Under the pieces are notes generated by a model that was not told where the DNA came from, did not search any database, and saw only the letters and a list, made by a program, of their open reading frames with translations. Position numbers and translations under genes: made by a program. A stretch of DNA of 64,000 nt from Chitinophagales bacterium (GTDB taxonomy: Bacteria; Bacteroidota; Bacteroidia; Chitinophagales; LD1), in NCBI GenBank assembly GCA_016787045.1, contig JAEUVA010000019.1:62001-126000 (forward strand). Reading direction: 5' to 3'. Shown piece by piece: positions 34,221 to 43,020 of the stretch. Within the stretch, counting starts at the first letter, position 1. The number at the start of each line of letters is the position of its first letter.

Positions 34221-36287
34221 ATGAAACAACTTGTGGCAGTTGGCATCGTTGTAGCAGCATTGAGTACTGTATTAGCACAGCCGATACCTGAAAAAATTTG
34301 GTCTGCAAAAACGATAAACATTCCAAAAGGAATAGATGGTTTAGAGGCGAACTTTTTTGCAGTTGATAAAGCAGAAGGTAAGATTTATGTAGCGCACGAT
34401 TATTTTCATCAGAGTGCCAATCTTAATGGCGTATTACTATACAACGGATACACGCAAAACCCCTCCAACACCGAGCTTTTTGGTTATGGTATTTGTGCCG
34501 GTAAGCAAGGTAGAAAATATGTGCACGCCACACATTCATTAACATGCTACAACAACTCTGGGGATACACTTTGGCGATTAAACAGCGGAGCGGGTTCTCA
34601 ACCCGGTCAGTTCAACAAAATATTCTGCATTGCTACGGATAAACTAGAAAGAATTTTTGTACTGGAAGACATCAATAACCGCATCTCGGTTATTGATAAA
34701 AATGGTGCTTTTGTAAAGCACATACCATACACATCAAGCGCCAGTTGCAATACCGGCCCGGTAGGGACACCCTATTGTATGAAGATTGATAACCAAAACA
34801 ACTTTTGGATTGCCGACTGGGGATGCCGCAACATCAGTATTTACGATAGCAGCATGAATTTTGTAAAAGAGTTTGCGCCACTTCCTGCCGATGCCGGCCA
34901 ACTACAACGCATAAGCAGTTTTGATTTTGGTAACAACGGCAAAGTATATGCCGCGAGTGCAGATTATGATGGTTTTGGCAATCTGAATACAGCGCATCAG
35001 CGAGTTGTAGTTTTTGATTCAACCACGGGCAATTACCTTACCCACTTCGGTAGTTTTGACTCACTAAAAGCCGGTAAGCTATACGATGCCAAGTGGCTGG
35101 CCTGCGATGCACAAAGCAATGTATATGTGTATGCCAACCTGCTTATCAATAAGTTTGATGCCAATGGCAATTTTATTGCTGCTTTTGGTGCAGATGGTTT
35201 GCATGGAGAGTTGTTTGAATTTCCGGGTTCGTTTGGCACGCTTAATGGGAATGTGGTGGTAACCACCAAATCGTTGTTGGATGTGCAGACACAAGCACAT
35301 TTTTTAGTATTTGACAGCAATCATACAGTAATCGGTAAGCGGCATTTTTTAGAGGAACAGGGGTATGACTGGACAGAACTAAATGGAAAAGCATACACCA
35401 TAGGCAGCCCCGGTGCTAATAATTTGGGGCGAGTTTTTAGCTACAATAATTTTTTTGGAGCGCGCACACAACTCAATACCGGAGGCAGCGCAACAGTAGA
35501 TATTACCGGATTTGGCAACAACTTGTTTTTACTCAAAATTGAACAAAGCACCGAAGCATGGCGCAAATTTTCGCTGGTGAGTAATACCAGTACTACGCAT
35601 GGCAATAATTATTGTTATGGCGATGGCTGTACGGTTGTGCCATCCGGCATTGCGGTGAACAGCATGGGCGAACTGTACATCAGCGATGCGAAATTTCATC
35701 AGATACATGTATTTGATACACTTGGTAATTTTTTGCGCAGGTTTGGCAGATATGGATTAGCGAGTAACGAAGCTAAACGCCCTTACCAATTAGCCATTGA
35801 TGGTTTTGATAATGTATGGATTTGCGACACCATTCAGAGCCGAATAAAAATTTACGATCGGTTGGGCAATTACAAAACGATGTTAGAAATGGTAGCACCG
35901 GGTGATGAATTAGGTAAGCCCTACGGCATTCATTATGATGCCACCACTAAGCGAATGTATGTAGCAGATGCACATAACCACCGCGTAATTGTGTACCGCA
36001 TTGACCAAAGTTTTAAAACTGATTTAGATTTTTTCTCTACCGGGATAGACCCCGATGGCTGGACAAACTTTTTTGTTTATCCCAATCCGTTTCAACAGGA
36101 AATTAATGTAGAGAGTCCATCGCCTATAATCTCAGCTCAGTTGTATGATCTCAACGGTAGAAGTTATTCGCTTGAAAATACAACAGGCAATAAACTCCGG
36201 TTAGCCGAAAACATAGCGAACGGATTATATGTATTGAGGGCAGAAACAGCTAACGGATTTTTTACCACTAAACTGATTAAAGAATAA
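34221..36287 (+). CDS. NHL-type beta-propeller protein with T9SS sorting domain
   Basis: 688 residues from ATG 34221 (an ATG six bases upstream is possible). The signal peptide ends at 'VLAQ'. Repeated strands of the NHL/six-bladed type are visible: 'FCIATDKLERIFVLEDINNRISVIDKNG', 'CMKIDNQNNFWIADWGCRNISIYDSS', 'GIAVNSMGELYISDAKFHQIHVFDTLGNFLRRFG' and 'LAIDGFDNVWICDTIQSRIKIYDRLG' (each given in part or in outline; spread over about residues 130-600). The last 80 residues ('FFVYPNPFQQEINVES ... NGLYVLRAETANGFFTTKLIKE') are a type A T9SS sorting domain. NHL propellers bind proteins, nucleic acid or glycans. The gene ends two bases before the lipoprotein gene at 36290, so the two are an operon. 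Confidence 0.9.
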   Translation: MKQLVAVGIVVAALSTVLAQPIPEKIWSAKTINIPKGIDGLEANFFAVDKAEGKIYVAHDYFHQSANLNGVLLYNGYTQNPSNTELFGYGICAGKQGRKYVHATHSLTCYNNSGDTLWRLNSGAGSQPGQFNKIFCIATDKLERIFVLEDINNRISVIDKNGAFVKHIPYTSSASCNTGPVGTPYCMKIDNQNNFWIADWGCRNISIYDSSMNFVKEFAPLPADAGQLQRISSFDFGNNGKVYAASADYDGFGNLNTAHQRVVVFDSTTGNYLTHFGSFDSLKAGKLYDAKWLACDAQSNVYVYANLLINKFDANGNFIAAFGADGLHGELFEFPGSFGTLNGNVVVTTKSLLDVQTQAHFLVFDSNHTVIGKRHFLEEQGYDWTELNGKAYTIGSPGANNLGRVFSYNNFFGARTQLNTGGSATVDITGFGNNLFLLKIEQSTEAWRKFSLVSNTSTTHGNNYCYGDGCTVVPSGIAVNSMGELYISDAKFHQIHVFDTLGNFLRRFGRYGLASNEAKRPYQLAIDGFDNVWICDTIQSRIKIYDRLGNYKTMLEMVAPGDELGKPYGIHYDATTKRMYVADAHNHRVIVYRIDQSFKTDLDFFSTGIDPDGWTNFFVYPNPFQQEINVESPSPIISAQLYDLNGRSYSLENTTGNKLRLAENIANGLYVLRAETANGFFTTKLIKE

Positions 36288-36289
36288 CC

Positions 36290-37522
36290 ATGCGCAACAT
36301 CACGATACTGATTTTTGCAACAGCACTTACTGTATTAGTTGCTTCATGCAAAAAAGAGAAGAAGAATAACAATAGCAATTACGACCAACCTATTGATGAG
36401 TTGCAAATCACCAACAGTGATTGGAATGTCTGCTTTTATGCAACGCCTACCAAGCCCATTGACTGGGGACTAAGTATTGCTAGTTATCATTTGCTTAAGC
36501 CCATTGCCACCAAGAAAATGAATGGCAACTTGGAGTTTTACTTTGAGGGCAGGTATGTAACCAACTCCGGTGAAGCAAGAAAAATGTATGGCGTATCGCA
36601 TCCATTAAACAAATGTGGTGAGTTACCAGTGCGGGTATCTTTACCGGAGGATAACGGAACCTTAGGTGAGCCGTACATTAAGTTTCGGAATGACAAATCA
36701 AATATGCTTTACCGCCTAACTTATGCCATAAGCGGTGGCATAGAAACGTATGGCTTATGGCTGAATAATGTGAATGGCAACAATCCAAATGTATATGGAC
36801 ATTCCATAAAAGGTGGCGTTGAGGATATACTTTCGGTGGATGACAATCTGTTTTATTGGGCTACATCGTTCGGGTGGGCATTGGAGCTAAACAGCACTGC
36901 CGGTATAGTTATTAATCCGGGTTTATCGCCCGGGGGCATACAGCCATTTTTTACACAAAGCGCGTTTTATATCCATCCACAAACTAAAGTATTGCACTCG
37001 TTAGCATTGGCTACCAACGGAGCAGTGGTAGATATGGTACGTGAAGAGGAGCCGGTGATAGCCGGTTTTTATGGGCAATATGGCATGGCACCGGTTTGGG
37101 AAAGTAACAACCTTAATTTTTCTAATGTGTGCAGTTACTCGGTACATGATGTTGCAGGAGATGATGTGCTGTTGCGTGTAGTAGATTGCGGAAGCGATAA
37201 AGTATTTCTGTATCGCTACAATCCGGTTAGCCGTTCGCTGAGCGCCATTCACAATGGAATTAGCATACCAGCTAACTTAGAGTCGGGTTCGTTTACTGTT
37301 ATGCTGGCAGATGATAACAGCGTTTATGTTCATCAAGGCGATAAAGTGTACAAAGCAAGTGCTTCGGGAGTTGCTGAAATTTCACTCAACTTTTTCAATG
37401 CCAATAATCAGCATGAATTTAAAGGTGTAGATGTGGTGGGCAACACTTTGTACGCTTTTGTGGCAGAAGGTGGTATAAAGCCAAATGAACCACAAATAGC
37501 TGTGGTGAAATACAAAAATTAA
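36290..37522 (+). CDS. Hypothetical lipoprotein, partner of the propeller gene
   Basis: 410 residues. Lipobox 'LTVLVASC' gives Cys20, followed by a Lys/Asn-rich tether ('KKEKKNNNSNYDQP'). The remaining 370 residues are beta-rich with recurring strands such as 'FYWATSFGWALELN', 'AFYIHPQTKVLHSL', 'KVFLYRYNPVSRSLSAI' and 'SVYVHQGDKVYKAS', the look of a degenerate propeller. No family is recognised. It starts two bases after the stop of the propeller gene, so they are cotranscribed and may act together, one secreted by T9SS and one lipid-anchored. Confidence 0.75.
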   Translation: MRNITILIFATALTVLVASCKKEKKNNNSNYDQPIDELQITNSDWNVCFYATPTKPIDWGLSIASYHLLKPIATKKMNGNLEFYFEGRYVTNSGEARKMYGVSHPLNKCGELPVRVSLPEDNGTLGEPYIKFRNDKSNMLYRLTYAISGGIETYGLWLNNVNGNNPNVYGHSIKGGVEDILSVDDNLFYWATSFGWALELNSTAGIVINPGLSPGGIQPFFTQSAFYIHPQTKVLHSLALATNGAVVDMVREEEPVIAGFYGQYGMAPVWESNNLNFSNVCSYSVHDVAGDDVLLRVVDCGSDKVFLYRYNPVSRSLSAIHNGISIPANLESGSFTVMLADDNSVYVHQGDKVYKASASGVAEISLNFFNANNQHEFKGVDVVGNTLYAFVAEGGIKPNEPQIAVVKYKN

Positions 37523-37526
37523 TTTA

Positions 37527-38579
37527 TTAGACAGAGCTGGAAGTTTCCGGCAATAAAAGCGATAATCCGTTTTGCTGTATCAACTCTAAAAATTTTAAGT
37601 GTAATGTAGTTTGTGTGTGGTGTATATGCTGATTTGGCTTTACAAAATAGATAACCTGTATTTCAGGAGCAGGAGAAATTTTTTCTAAAAATACGAGGTG
37701 TGTTTCAGATTCTATCTCAGCAGATAATTGCAAATAATATTTAATGCTATCTATCAGCTTTTCAATCTTTGTAAAATCGTTGCCGTTGGCCGATAGCAAT
37801 ATTCGCTGAATCACTCTTCTGCTGGGTTCCAGCGATATGTTCTCAATAGCATTATCCGTAAACTGAGCGTTAGGTATAGTTACCACTCGCCCCGCTCCGG
37901 TGCGTATGCGGGTACTGCGTATGCCGGTATATACCACAGTTCCTTCAATATCTTTTATACGAATGGCATCACCAATTCTAAATGGCTTATCAATAAAAAC
38001 CACTAAGCCACCAATAATGTTTTTGACGGTGTCTTGTGCTGCCAACGCCAACGCCAATCCGCCAATACCCAAGCCGGCAATCAGTGCGCCTACATCAAAT
38101 CCGGCATTGTTTAAGCCCACAATTACACCCAGTGTCCAAAGCACAATTACGGATGCCCGCTTGCCAAGCATCATCATTTCGGCTTCGTTTTTTCCATTGC
38201 TGCCCTCTTGCATTTGGCGGAAATAAAACTCAATACCTGCCCGTACCACACGGGTCAAAAACCAAGTGATGGCCAGCGCGCTCATAAACACAAAGCCACG
38301 CTGCAAATAATTTTCTATGGGTTTAGAAAAATGCAGTTGTTCCACCGCAAACCGAAATCCAATCAGCACGATACCAAACACTACAGGAGTGTCAATCCGT
38401 TTTAGAATTAAATCATCTAGTTCTGATTCGGTGCGCTTGGTAAACTGTTTAAAACATACACTTACCAGCCAGTAAATAACCCGGGCAAAAATGAGCGTGC
38501 TCACCAGTATGGCCAGCGCTATCAGCCACTGGCTAAGGGTATTATTGTAAATTTTTTGTTGAAAGAAATTAAGAAACAT
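37527..38579 (-). CDS. Small-conductance mechanosensitive channel (MscS family)
   Basis: 350 residues with four predicted helices. The pore helix TM3 and the start of the beta domain are clear: 'ALIAGLGIGGLALALAAQDTVKNIIGGLVVFIDKPFRIGD' (given here in outline; about residues 163-202), then 'GTVVYTGIRSTRIRTGAGRVVTIPNAQFTDNAIENIS'. MscS channels open under membrane tension to release solutes during osmotic downshock. The C-terminal alpha/beta domain (about 260-345) is present and the length is ordinary. The gene is convergent with the lipoprotein gene (4 bases apart). Confidence 0.95.
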   Translation of the reverse strand: MFLNFFQQKIYNNTLSQWLIALAILVSTLIFARVIYWLVSVCFKQFTKRTESELDDLILKRIDTPVVFGIVLIGFRFAVEQLHFSKPIENYLQRGFVFMSALAITWFLTRVVRAGIEFYFRQMQEGSNGKNEAEMMMLGKRASVIVLWTLGVIVGLNNAGFDVGALIAGLGIGGLALALAAQDTVKNIIGGLVVFIDKPFRIGDAIRIKDIEGTVVYTGIRSTRIRTGAGRVVTIPNAQFTDNAIENISLEPSRRVIQRILLSANGNDFTKIEKLIDSIKYYLQLSAEIESETHLVFLEKISPAPEIQVIYFVKPNQHIHHTQTTLHLKFLELIQQNGLSLLLPETSSSV

Positions 38580-38616
38580 GGTGCAATGATAAAACTAAGC
38601 ACGCATAGTAAATCAC

Positions 38617-38646
38617 AAAAAACAAAAACCGCTCCCGAAGGAGCGG
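38617..38646 (-). terminator. UUCG-loop terminator after the prion-like gene
   Basis: On the - strand, CCGCTCC-TTCG-GGAGCGG is followed by TTTTTGTTTTTT, a strong stem with a stable UUCG tetraloop. Confidence 0.85.
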
Positions 38647-38684
38647 CATTTTATGGTTGGAACCGGATTGAAGGCAATTTGGGC

Positions 38685-39326
38685 TTACTCATCTCCAGAT
38701 GAAGAGTAAGAGGAGGAGCTGTAACTGCTCGGAGTTACTGCATTGTAACCACTGTATGCATCGGGTTGATAGCTGGCATCGTTAGTTTGGATGTATTCGT
38801 TGGTCGTAGAATTTACATAGTTGTAATCGTAGCCGCTGCTCAGTTTGTACGAGTTGCCGTAGCCATCTTCGTATTTTGTTTGGTCGTTGATGTAATCGGT
38901 AAAGCGCTCGTGATTTGCATCGTTGCTGGCCTGTTGTTTGTACCAGCCGCTGGTATAGTCCACGCTATTGTTGGTGGTATTGTAGGTGTTAGTACCGGTA
39001 TATCCGTTGTATTGGTTAGGCGTGTAAGTATAGCCATAATACGCATTGTTGTTTGCCGGCATAGTTTGCTCATCATCGTTAAGCCAGTTGCTCCAAAAAC
39101 CGCCACCATTGTTTTGTTGTGGTTGCTGTGCCTGTGGGGCATTCATATACTGCTGATTCATATTGGGCTGCCCTTGTGGGTTATACATCTGTTGCTGTGG
39201 CTCGTTAGCTGTTTGGCGGTTTTCGTTAGCCACAAAGGAGGCCGATTTTGCGCCTATAACTAAGGCCGCTGCGGCAATCATAATTTTGGTTTGGTGTACT
39301 GCGAAGAAGGTTTTAATGGTACTCAT
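38685..39326 (-). CDS. N/Q/Y/S-rich low-complexity (prion-like) membrane-anchored protein
   Basis: 213 residues. A single hydrophobic helix ('KIMIAAAALVIGAKSASFVA', about 14-33) is followed by about 180 residues made mostly of N, Q, Y, S, T, G and D. Early Q-rich stretches ('NEPQQQMYNPQGQPNMNQQY') give way to Tyr/Asn pairs ('YYGYTYTPNQYNGYTG') and a Ser-rich tail ('PSSYSSSSYSSSGDE'). No globular domain is seen. Composition resembles eukaryotic prion-like domains and some bacterial matrix or amyloid-forming proteins. It could be an exported assembly-forming protein or a flexible linker. It is monocistronic with a strong terminator and has a long, very T-rich leader upstream of its start. Confidence 0.75.
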   Translation of the reverse strand: MSTIKTFFAVHQTKIMIAAAALVIGAKSASFVANENRQTANEPQQQMYNPQGQPNMNQQYMNAPQAQQPQQNNGGGFWSNWLNDDEQTMPANNNAYYGYTYTPNQYNGYTGTNTYNTTNNSVDYTSGWYKQQASNDANHERFTDYINDQTKYEDGYGNSYKLSSGYDYNYVNSTTNEYIQTNDASYQPDAYSGYNAVTPSSYSSSSYSSSGDE

Positions 39327-39591
39327 GTCTTTTTGTTTTTTATTGATTTTTTAAAAAATTGTTTTGTTGATTGCTTGTACTGCAAACATACCCCTGGCGT
39401 TACATGCCTGCCATCACCCATTTGGGGGAAAGTGATTTGTAGAAATACAGATTAGGGATTGAATAACAGCAGCAATTTGTGAGATGATGAAGGGAAAACA
39501 GGCCCGGCCTCTTGGCAACCAACAACGGGCAACTCGCAACTCTATCACAAAATTTCTCTACCCTTTCCACCGTTATTACTAAAATTGAAGC

Positions 39592-40125
39592 ATGGAAGTA
39601 TTACTCACCCTTGCAGAAGTATTTAAGTACACCTTACCCGCACTTATTGTATTTGTTACGGCCTTTCTATTGCTCACTCGCTATTTGAGACACGAGGCCG
39701 CCACCAAAACATTAGAGCTACGCATGAAGCGCGATAAAGAAATTACCATGCTGCGCTTACAGGCCTACGAGCGGCTGGCTTTGTTTTTGGAACGCATAGG
39801 CCCGGTAAGCGTCATTTCGCGGGTACGTACACCCGATATGCTGGCCACAGAATTGCAATATGCTATTGTAAAAAGCATACGTGAAGAGTACGAGCATAAC
39901 CTATCGCAGCAAGTGTATGTGGGTGCCGAAACCTGGGAAGTAATAGTGGCGGCCAAAGAGGAAATACTGAAGCTGATTAACCTCATTGGCAACCAAATGC
40001 CCAGCGATGCCAGTGCCGGTATGTTTATTCATGCGCTCATTACCGGTATAACCAACGCCAATGCTCCACTGCCTACCGAGCACGCGCTGAGCATTTTAAA
40101 GCAAGAATGCAGGGCGCTGTTTTAG
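39592..40125 (+). CDS. Conserved membrane-anchored protein, Bacteroidota (177 aa)
   Basis: One N-terminal helix ('YTLPALIVFVTAFLLLTRYL', about 13-32) is followed by a cytoplasmic, mainly helical domain: 'MKRDKEITMLRLQAYERLALFLERIGP', 'MLATELQYAIVKSIREEYEHNLSQQVYV', 'WEVIVAAKEEILKLINLIG' and 'ALSILKQECRALF' (spread over residues 44-177, shown in part). The pattern is typical of a conserved Bacteroidota family of unknown function that I have seen encoded near housekeeping genes. Its stop overlaps that of the convergent meaB gene by four bases. Confidence 0.8.
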   Translation: MEVLLTLAEVFKYTLPALIVFVTAFLLLTRYLRHEAATKTLELRMKRDKEITMLRLQAYERLALFLERIGPVSVISRVRTPDMLATELQYAIVKSIREEYEHNLSQQVYVGAETWEVIVAAKEEILKLINLIGNQMPSDASAGMFIHALITGITNANAPLPTEHALSILKQECRALF

Positions 40126-41012
40126 ACAAAACTTTTGATAATACGGTAAAGATTAAAGTCGGTTTTTAAGTATTCCACTCTAATCCTTTCGGCCAAGTTG
40201 GTACGGTCAATATCCTTAGTCCTTTTTTTGGCAACAATGCACAATGCCTTTTCGGTAAGCAGCATTATTCTGCGCGATACATTGAGCGGAGAGTACTCAT
40301 GATGTGAAATACTTGATAGCAATTCGTTTATACCACGCGCCTCCACTGCTACGGTTTTTAAAACAGGTATATGCTCGCGCCCGCTCATCTGTAATTGATG
40401 TTGAAGCGAAGTGACCAACGCATCAGCATCGGCACGATCGGCTTTATTTACCACCAGAATATCCGCTATTTCCATCACCCCGGCTTTCATGGTTTGTATG
40501 CTATCGCCCGCTTCGGGCACCAGCACCACTACAGTGGTATCTGCCAGTCCGGCAATTTCCACTTCGCTTTGTCCTACGCCCACGGTTTCTATAAAAATGT
40601 AATCAAACGAGTAAGCGCGCATCACTTCTACTATCTCAATAATTTTATCGCTTAGCCCACCTAGCGAGCCGCGTGTGGCTACCGAGCGGATGTATAAATT
40701 AGGGTGATTAAAATGAGTACTCATCCGCAGGCGGTCGCCCAGCAAAGCACCTAAGTTAAATGGCGAAGAAGGGTCCACAAGCACCAAGCCCACTTTTTTA
40801 CCCACATCCAATAAACTACCCACCACCGCGTTTAGCAACGTGCTTTTGCCTGCACCCGGAGGGCCGGTGAACCCAACTACCGGTATTTGATGTGTATAAA
40901 GTGTTTCTAATGTGTTTTCAAAACCATCGGCTTCATTTTCAACAAGCGAAATTGTACGAGCAAGGGTTTTGAAATCGGAAATAGTACTCAAAATGGTATG
41001 TTTACCCCTCAA
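40122..41012 (-). CDS. meaB: MeaB/ArgK family GTPase
   Basis: 296 residues. MeaB is the G3E-type GTPase that guards and loads adenosylcobalamin on methylmalonyl-CoA mutase. Visible motifs are the P-loop 'GPPGAGKST' (50-58), 'VDPSSPFNLGALLGDRLRM' (about 79-97), 'IETVGVGQSEVEIA' (switch, about 140-153) and the G4 'VNKAD'. The start is a TTG at 41012 or a TTG at 40988; the first would overlap the divergent ligase gene, so the second may be right. The C-terminus is shorter than in MeaB of Methylobacterium. No mutase subunit genes are next to it. Confidence 0.93.
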   Translation of the reverse strand: MRGKHTILSTISDFKTLARTISLVENEADGFENTLETLYTHQIPVVGFTGPPGAGKSTLLNAVVGSLLDVGKKVGLVLVDPSSPFNLGALLGDRLRMSTHFNHPNLYIRSVATRGSLGGLSDKIIEIVEVMRAYSFDYIFIETVGVGQSEVEIAGLADTTVVVLVPEAGDSIQTMKAGVMEIADILVVNKADRADADALVTSLQHQLQMSGREHIPVLKTVAVEARGINELLSSISHHEYSPLNVSRRIMLLTEKALCIVAKKRTKDIDRTNLAERIRVEYLKTDFNLYRIIKSFV

Positions 41013-41018
41013 TACTAC

Positions 41019-42266
41019 ATGAACCCAACGAACCGCCCAAATTTTTTAACCAACCAGCGCACACACCAGTGGCTAATGATGACAGCTTGTGTATGTATGA
41101 TGGTTGGTTTTGTGGCATCGCGGGCTATGGTGAGTATAGGCATGTTGACTTTGGTGGTTGTAGCGGTACTGCATACTTCACCGGTTTCGTTGATTAAAAG
41201 GTTTTTGAACAATGCAGTATTGGTGTCGCTTACGCTATTTTTTTGGCTCGTGTTTATCAGCGGATTTTACAGCCAGAACACCACAGAGTGGTTGCATTGG
41301 CTACGAATAAAAGTGCCCTTTTTGGTGCTGCCTATTGCCTTTGCCGGTTTGCCAAAACTTACCGCTAAACAATTGGTGATATTACTTTATGCGTATGTGC
41401 TGGTGTTCTTCATCAGCACTTGTGCAGTATTGGGTAATTATTTTCTGCATTACGATGCCGTCAATCAATCTTTCCTCAGCGGTAGCGGAATCAAAATGCC
41501 TTACAGCCACATCCGTTATTCGCTTATGCTGTGCTTTTCGTTTTTTGTGGCGTTGTATTTGGCGCGTACTAGTTTGTACGTAAAGTATGAATGGGAAAAA
41601 AATCTGATGTTGCTTTATGCCAAGTTTGCCTTTGTATCGCTACACATACTTGCCGTGCGTAGCGGTATACTTGCCTTGTATATTGGTTTGCTGTTTTGGT
41701 TAGTGGTGTATGTCTGGCAACAAAAAAAATATGGGGTGGGTTTTGTTGTATTGATTGGATTGATCACTCTCCCGGTATTGGCGTATCAGTTTTCTCCCAC
41801 GCTTCAAAACAAATGGAAGTACATGGTGTACAACTGGAACGAATTTCAAAAAGGAAATATCAATTATCAATACGATGGAATGCGATACATGAGTATTGTT
41901 AACGGCATTGAAGTTTGGAAGCAAAACAAGATATTGGGTTGTGGTGCCGGTGACCTAACTGAAGAAATACACCAGATGTATGCTAAAACGTTTCCCGATT
42001 TGTTACCTGAGAATCAACTGATGCCTCACAATCAGATTGTATGGACTATGGCAAGTACAGGCATACTAGGAGTGCTCTTATTATTACTCGCATTTTTTAT
42101 ACCACTCACACAACATAAAAATTATCATCATATCTTATTAACTGTTTTGAGCATTATAGTTTTTTCTTCTTTTTTAACCGAAGCCACTTTAGAGGAGCAA
42201 ATGGGCACTGGTTTTTATTTGCTGTTTACGTTGTTGTTTATCACCTCAAAGCAAATAAATGAGTAA
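41019..42266 (+). CDS. O-antigen ligase family membrane protein
   Basis: 415 residues from ATG 41019; ATG 40998 would overlap the opposing meaB start. About eleven to twelve hydrophobic helices are separated by short loops, with one long periplasmic loop late in the protein ('NGIEVWKQNKILGCGAGDLTEEIHQMYAKTFPDLLPENQLMPHNQIVW', of which I show part only: residues about 290-335). A loop containing a conserved GxGxG/D followed by 'HN' is the signature of Wzy/WaaL (PF04932) ligases or polymerases. It heads an operon with two glycosyltransferases, overlapping the first by eight bases. It probably joins or polymerises surface sugar chains. Confidence 0.9.
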   Translation: MNPTNRPNFLTNQRTHQWLMMTACVCMMVGFVASRAMVSIGMLTLVVVAVLHTSPVSLIKRFLNNAVLVSLTLFFWLVFISGFYSQNTTEWLHWLRIKVPFLVLPIAFAGLPKLTAKQLVILLYAYVLVFFISTCAVLGNYFLHYDAVNQSFLSGSGIKMPYSHIRYSLMLCFSFFVALYLARTSLYVKYEWEKNLMLLYAKFAFVSLHILAVRSGILALYIGLLFWLVVYVWQQKKYGVGFVVLIGLITLPVLAYQFSPTLQNKWKYMVYNWNEFQKGNINYQYDGMRYMSIVNGIEVWKQNKILGCGAGDLTEEIHQMYAKTFPDLLPENQLMPHNQIVWTMASTGILGVLLLLLAFFIPLTQHKNYHHILLTVLSIIVFSSFLTEATLEEQMGTGFYLLFTLLFITSKQINE

Positions 42267-43020
42267 GCTATCGGTTGCCATTATCACCCTCAATGAAGAA
42301 AGCAACATAGCAGAATGTATCCACTCTGTATTGCCTATAGCCGATGAAGTAGTGGTATTAGATTCTTTTAGTACAGATAGAACTGCCGAAATAGCTGCAC
42401 AACATGGCGCAAAAGTTTTTCAAGAAAAATTTGCAGGGTTTACGAATCAGAAAAATAGAGCAACTGAATTGTGTAAAAACGAATATGTATTGTCTATAGA
42501 TGCCGATGAACGATTGAGTAGAGAATTGCAACAAAGTATTTTAGAAGAAAAGCAAGTGGGTTTTTCTGCGCAAGCATATTCAATGAATCGCCTTAATTTT
42601 TATTGCGGCAAGCCAATTAAAACCTGCAGCTGGTATCCGGATACAAAAATTCGCATTTGGCAAAAAACAAAAGCCCGCTGGCATGGCGGACAAGTGCACG
42701 AGCAGATGCAAGTGAGTAGTAATGCAAAGGTGAAGTTGTTGAAAGGAGATATATGGCATTTTACCTACCCCACAAAACAAGAAATGATACTGCAAATTGA
42801 GCGGCTGAGCCGGCTCGCAGCCACTGATTTACAAGGGCAATCAACAGTTTGTTTGTTTTTTAAAATGTGTATTAGCCCCGTAGTACGCTTAGTTCGCAAC
42901 TACATTTTTAAACTTGGGTTTACCAGCGGGAAACCCGGTTGGGAAATTTGCTATCACCAAAGTCGTGAAGTTTACCTAAGATACAAGCATGCATTAAACC
43001 TAAAAAACAAACAGCAATGA
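42259..43020 (+). CDS. Family 2 glycosyltransferase, WaaE/KdtX-like
   Basis: 253 residues. The GT-A nucleotide-binding half begins 'LSVAIITLNEESNIAECIHSVLPIADEVVVLDSFSTDRT' (in outline), and the DxD-type metal site is 'IDADERL' (D81, D83). The second half has 'WYPDTKIRIWQKTKARWHGGQVHE', typical of lipopolysaccharide-core glucosyltransferases of the WaaE/KdtX group. It overlaps the ligase gene upstream by eight bases and the next glycosyltransferase by four, so all three are translated as one unit. It probably adds a hexose to lipid-linked surface glycan; the sugar is unknown. Confidence 0.92.
   Translation: MSKLSVAIITLNEESNIAECIHSVLPIADEVVVLDSFSTDRTAEIAAQHGAKVFQEKFAGFTNQKNRATELCKNEYVLSIDADERLSRELQQSILEEKQVGFSAQAYSMNRLNFYCGKPIKTCSWYPDTKIRIWQKTKARWHGGQVHEQMQVSSNAKVKLLKGDIWHFTYPTKQEMILQIERLSRLAATDLQGQSTVCLFFKMCISPVVRLVRNYIFKLGFTSGKPGWEICYHQSREVYLRYKHALNLKNKQQ

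Noticed and set aside
38766..39263. 165-residue hydrophobic + strand frame
   Set aside because: It is antisense to the N/Q/Y/S-rich gene; Val/Ile runs follow from Asn/Tyr codons on the other strand.
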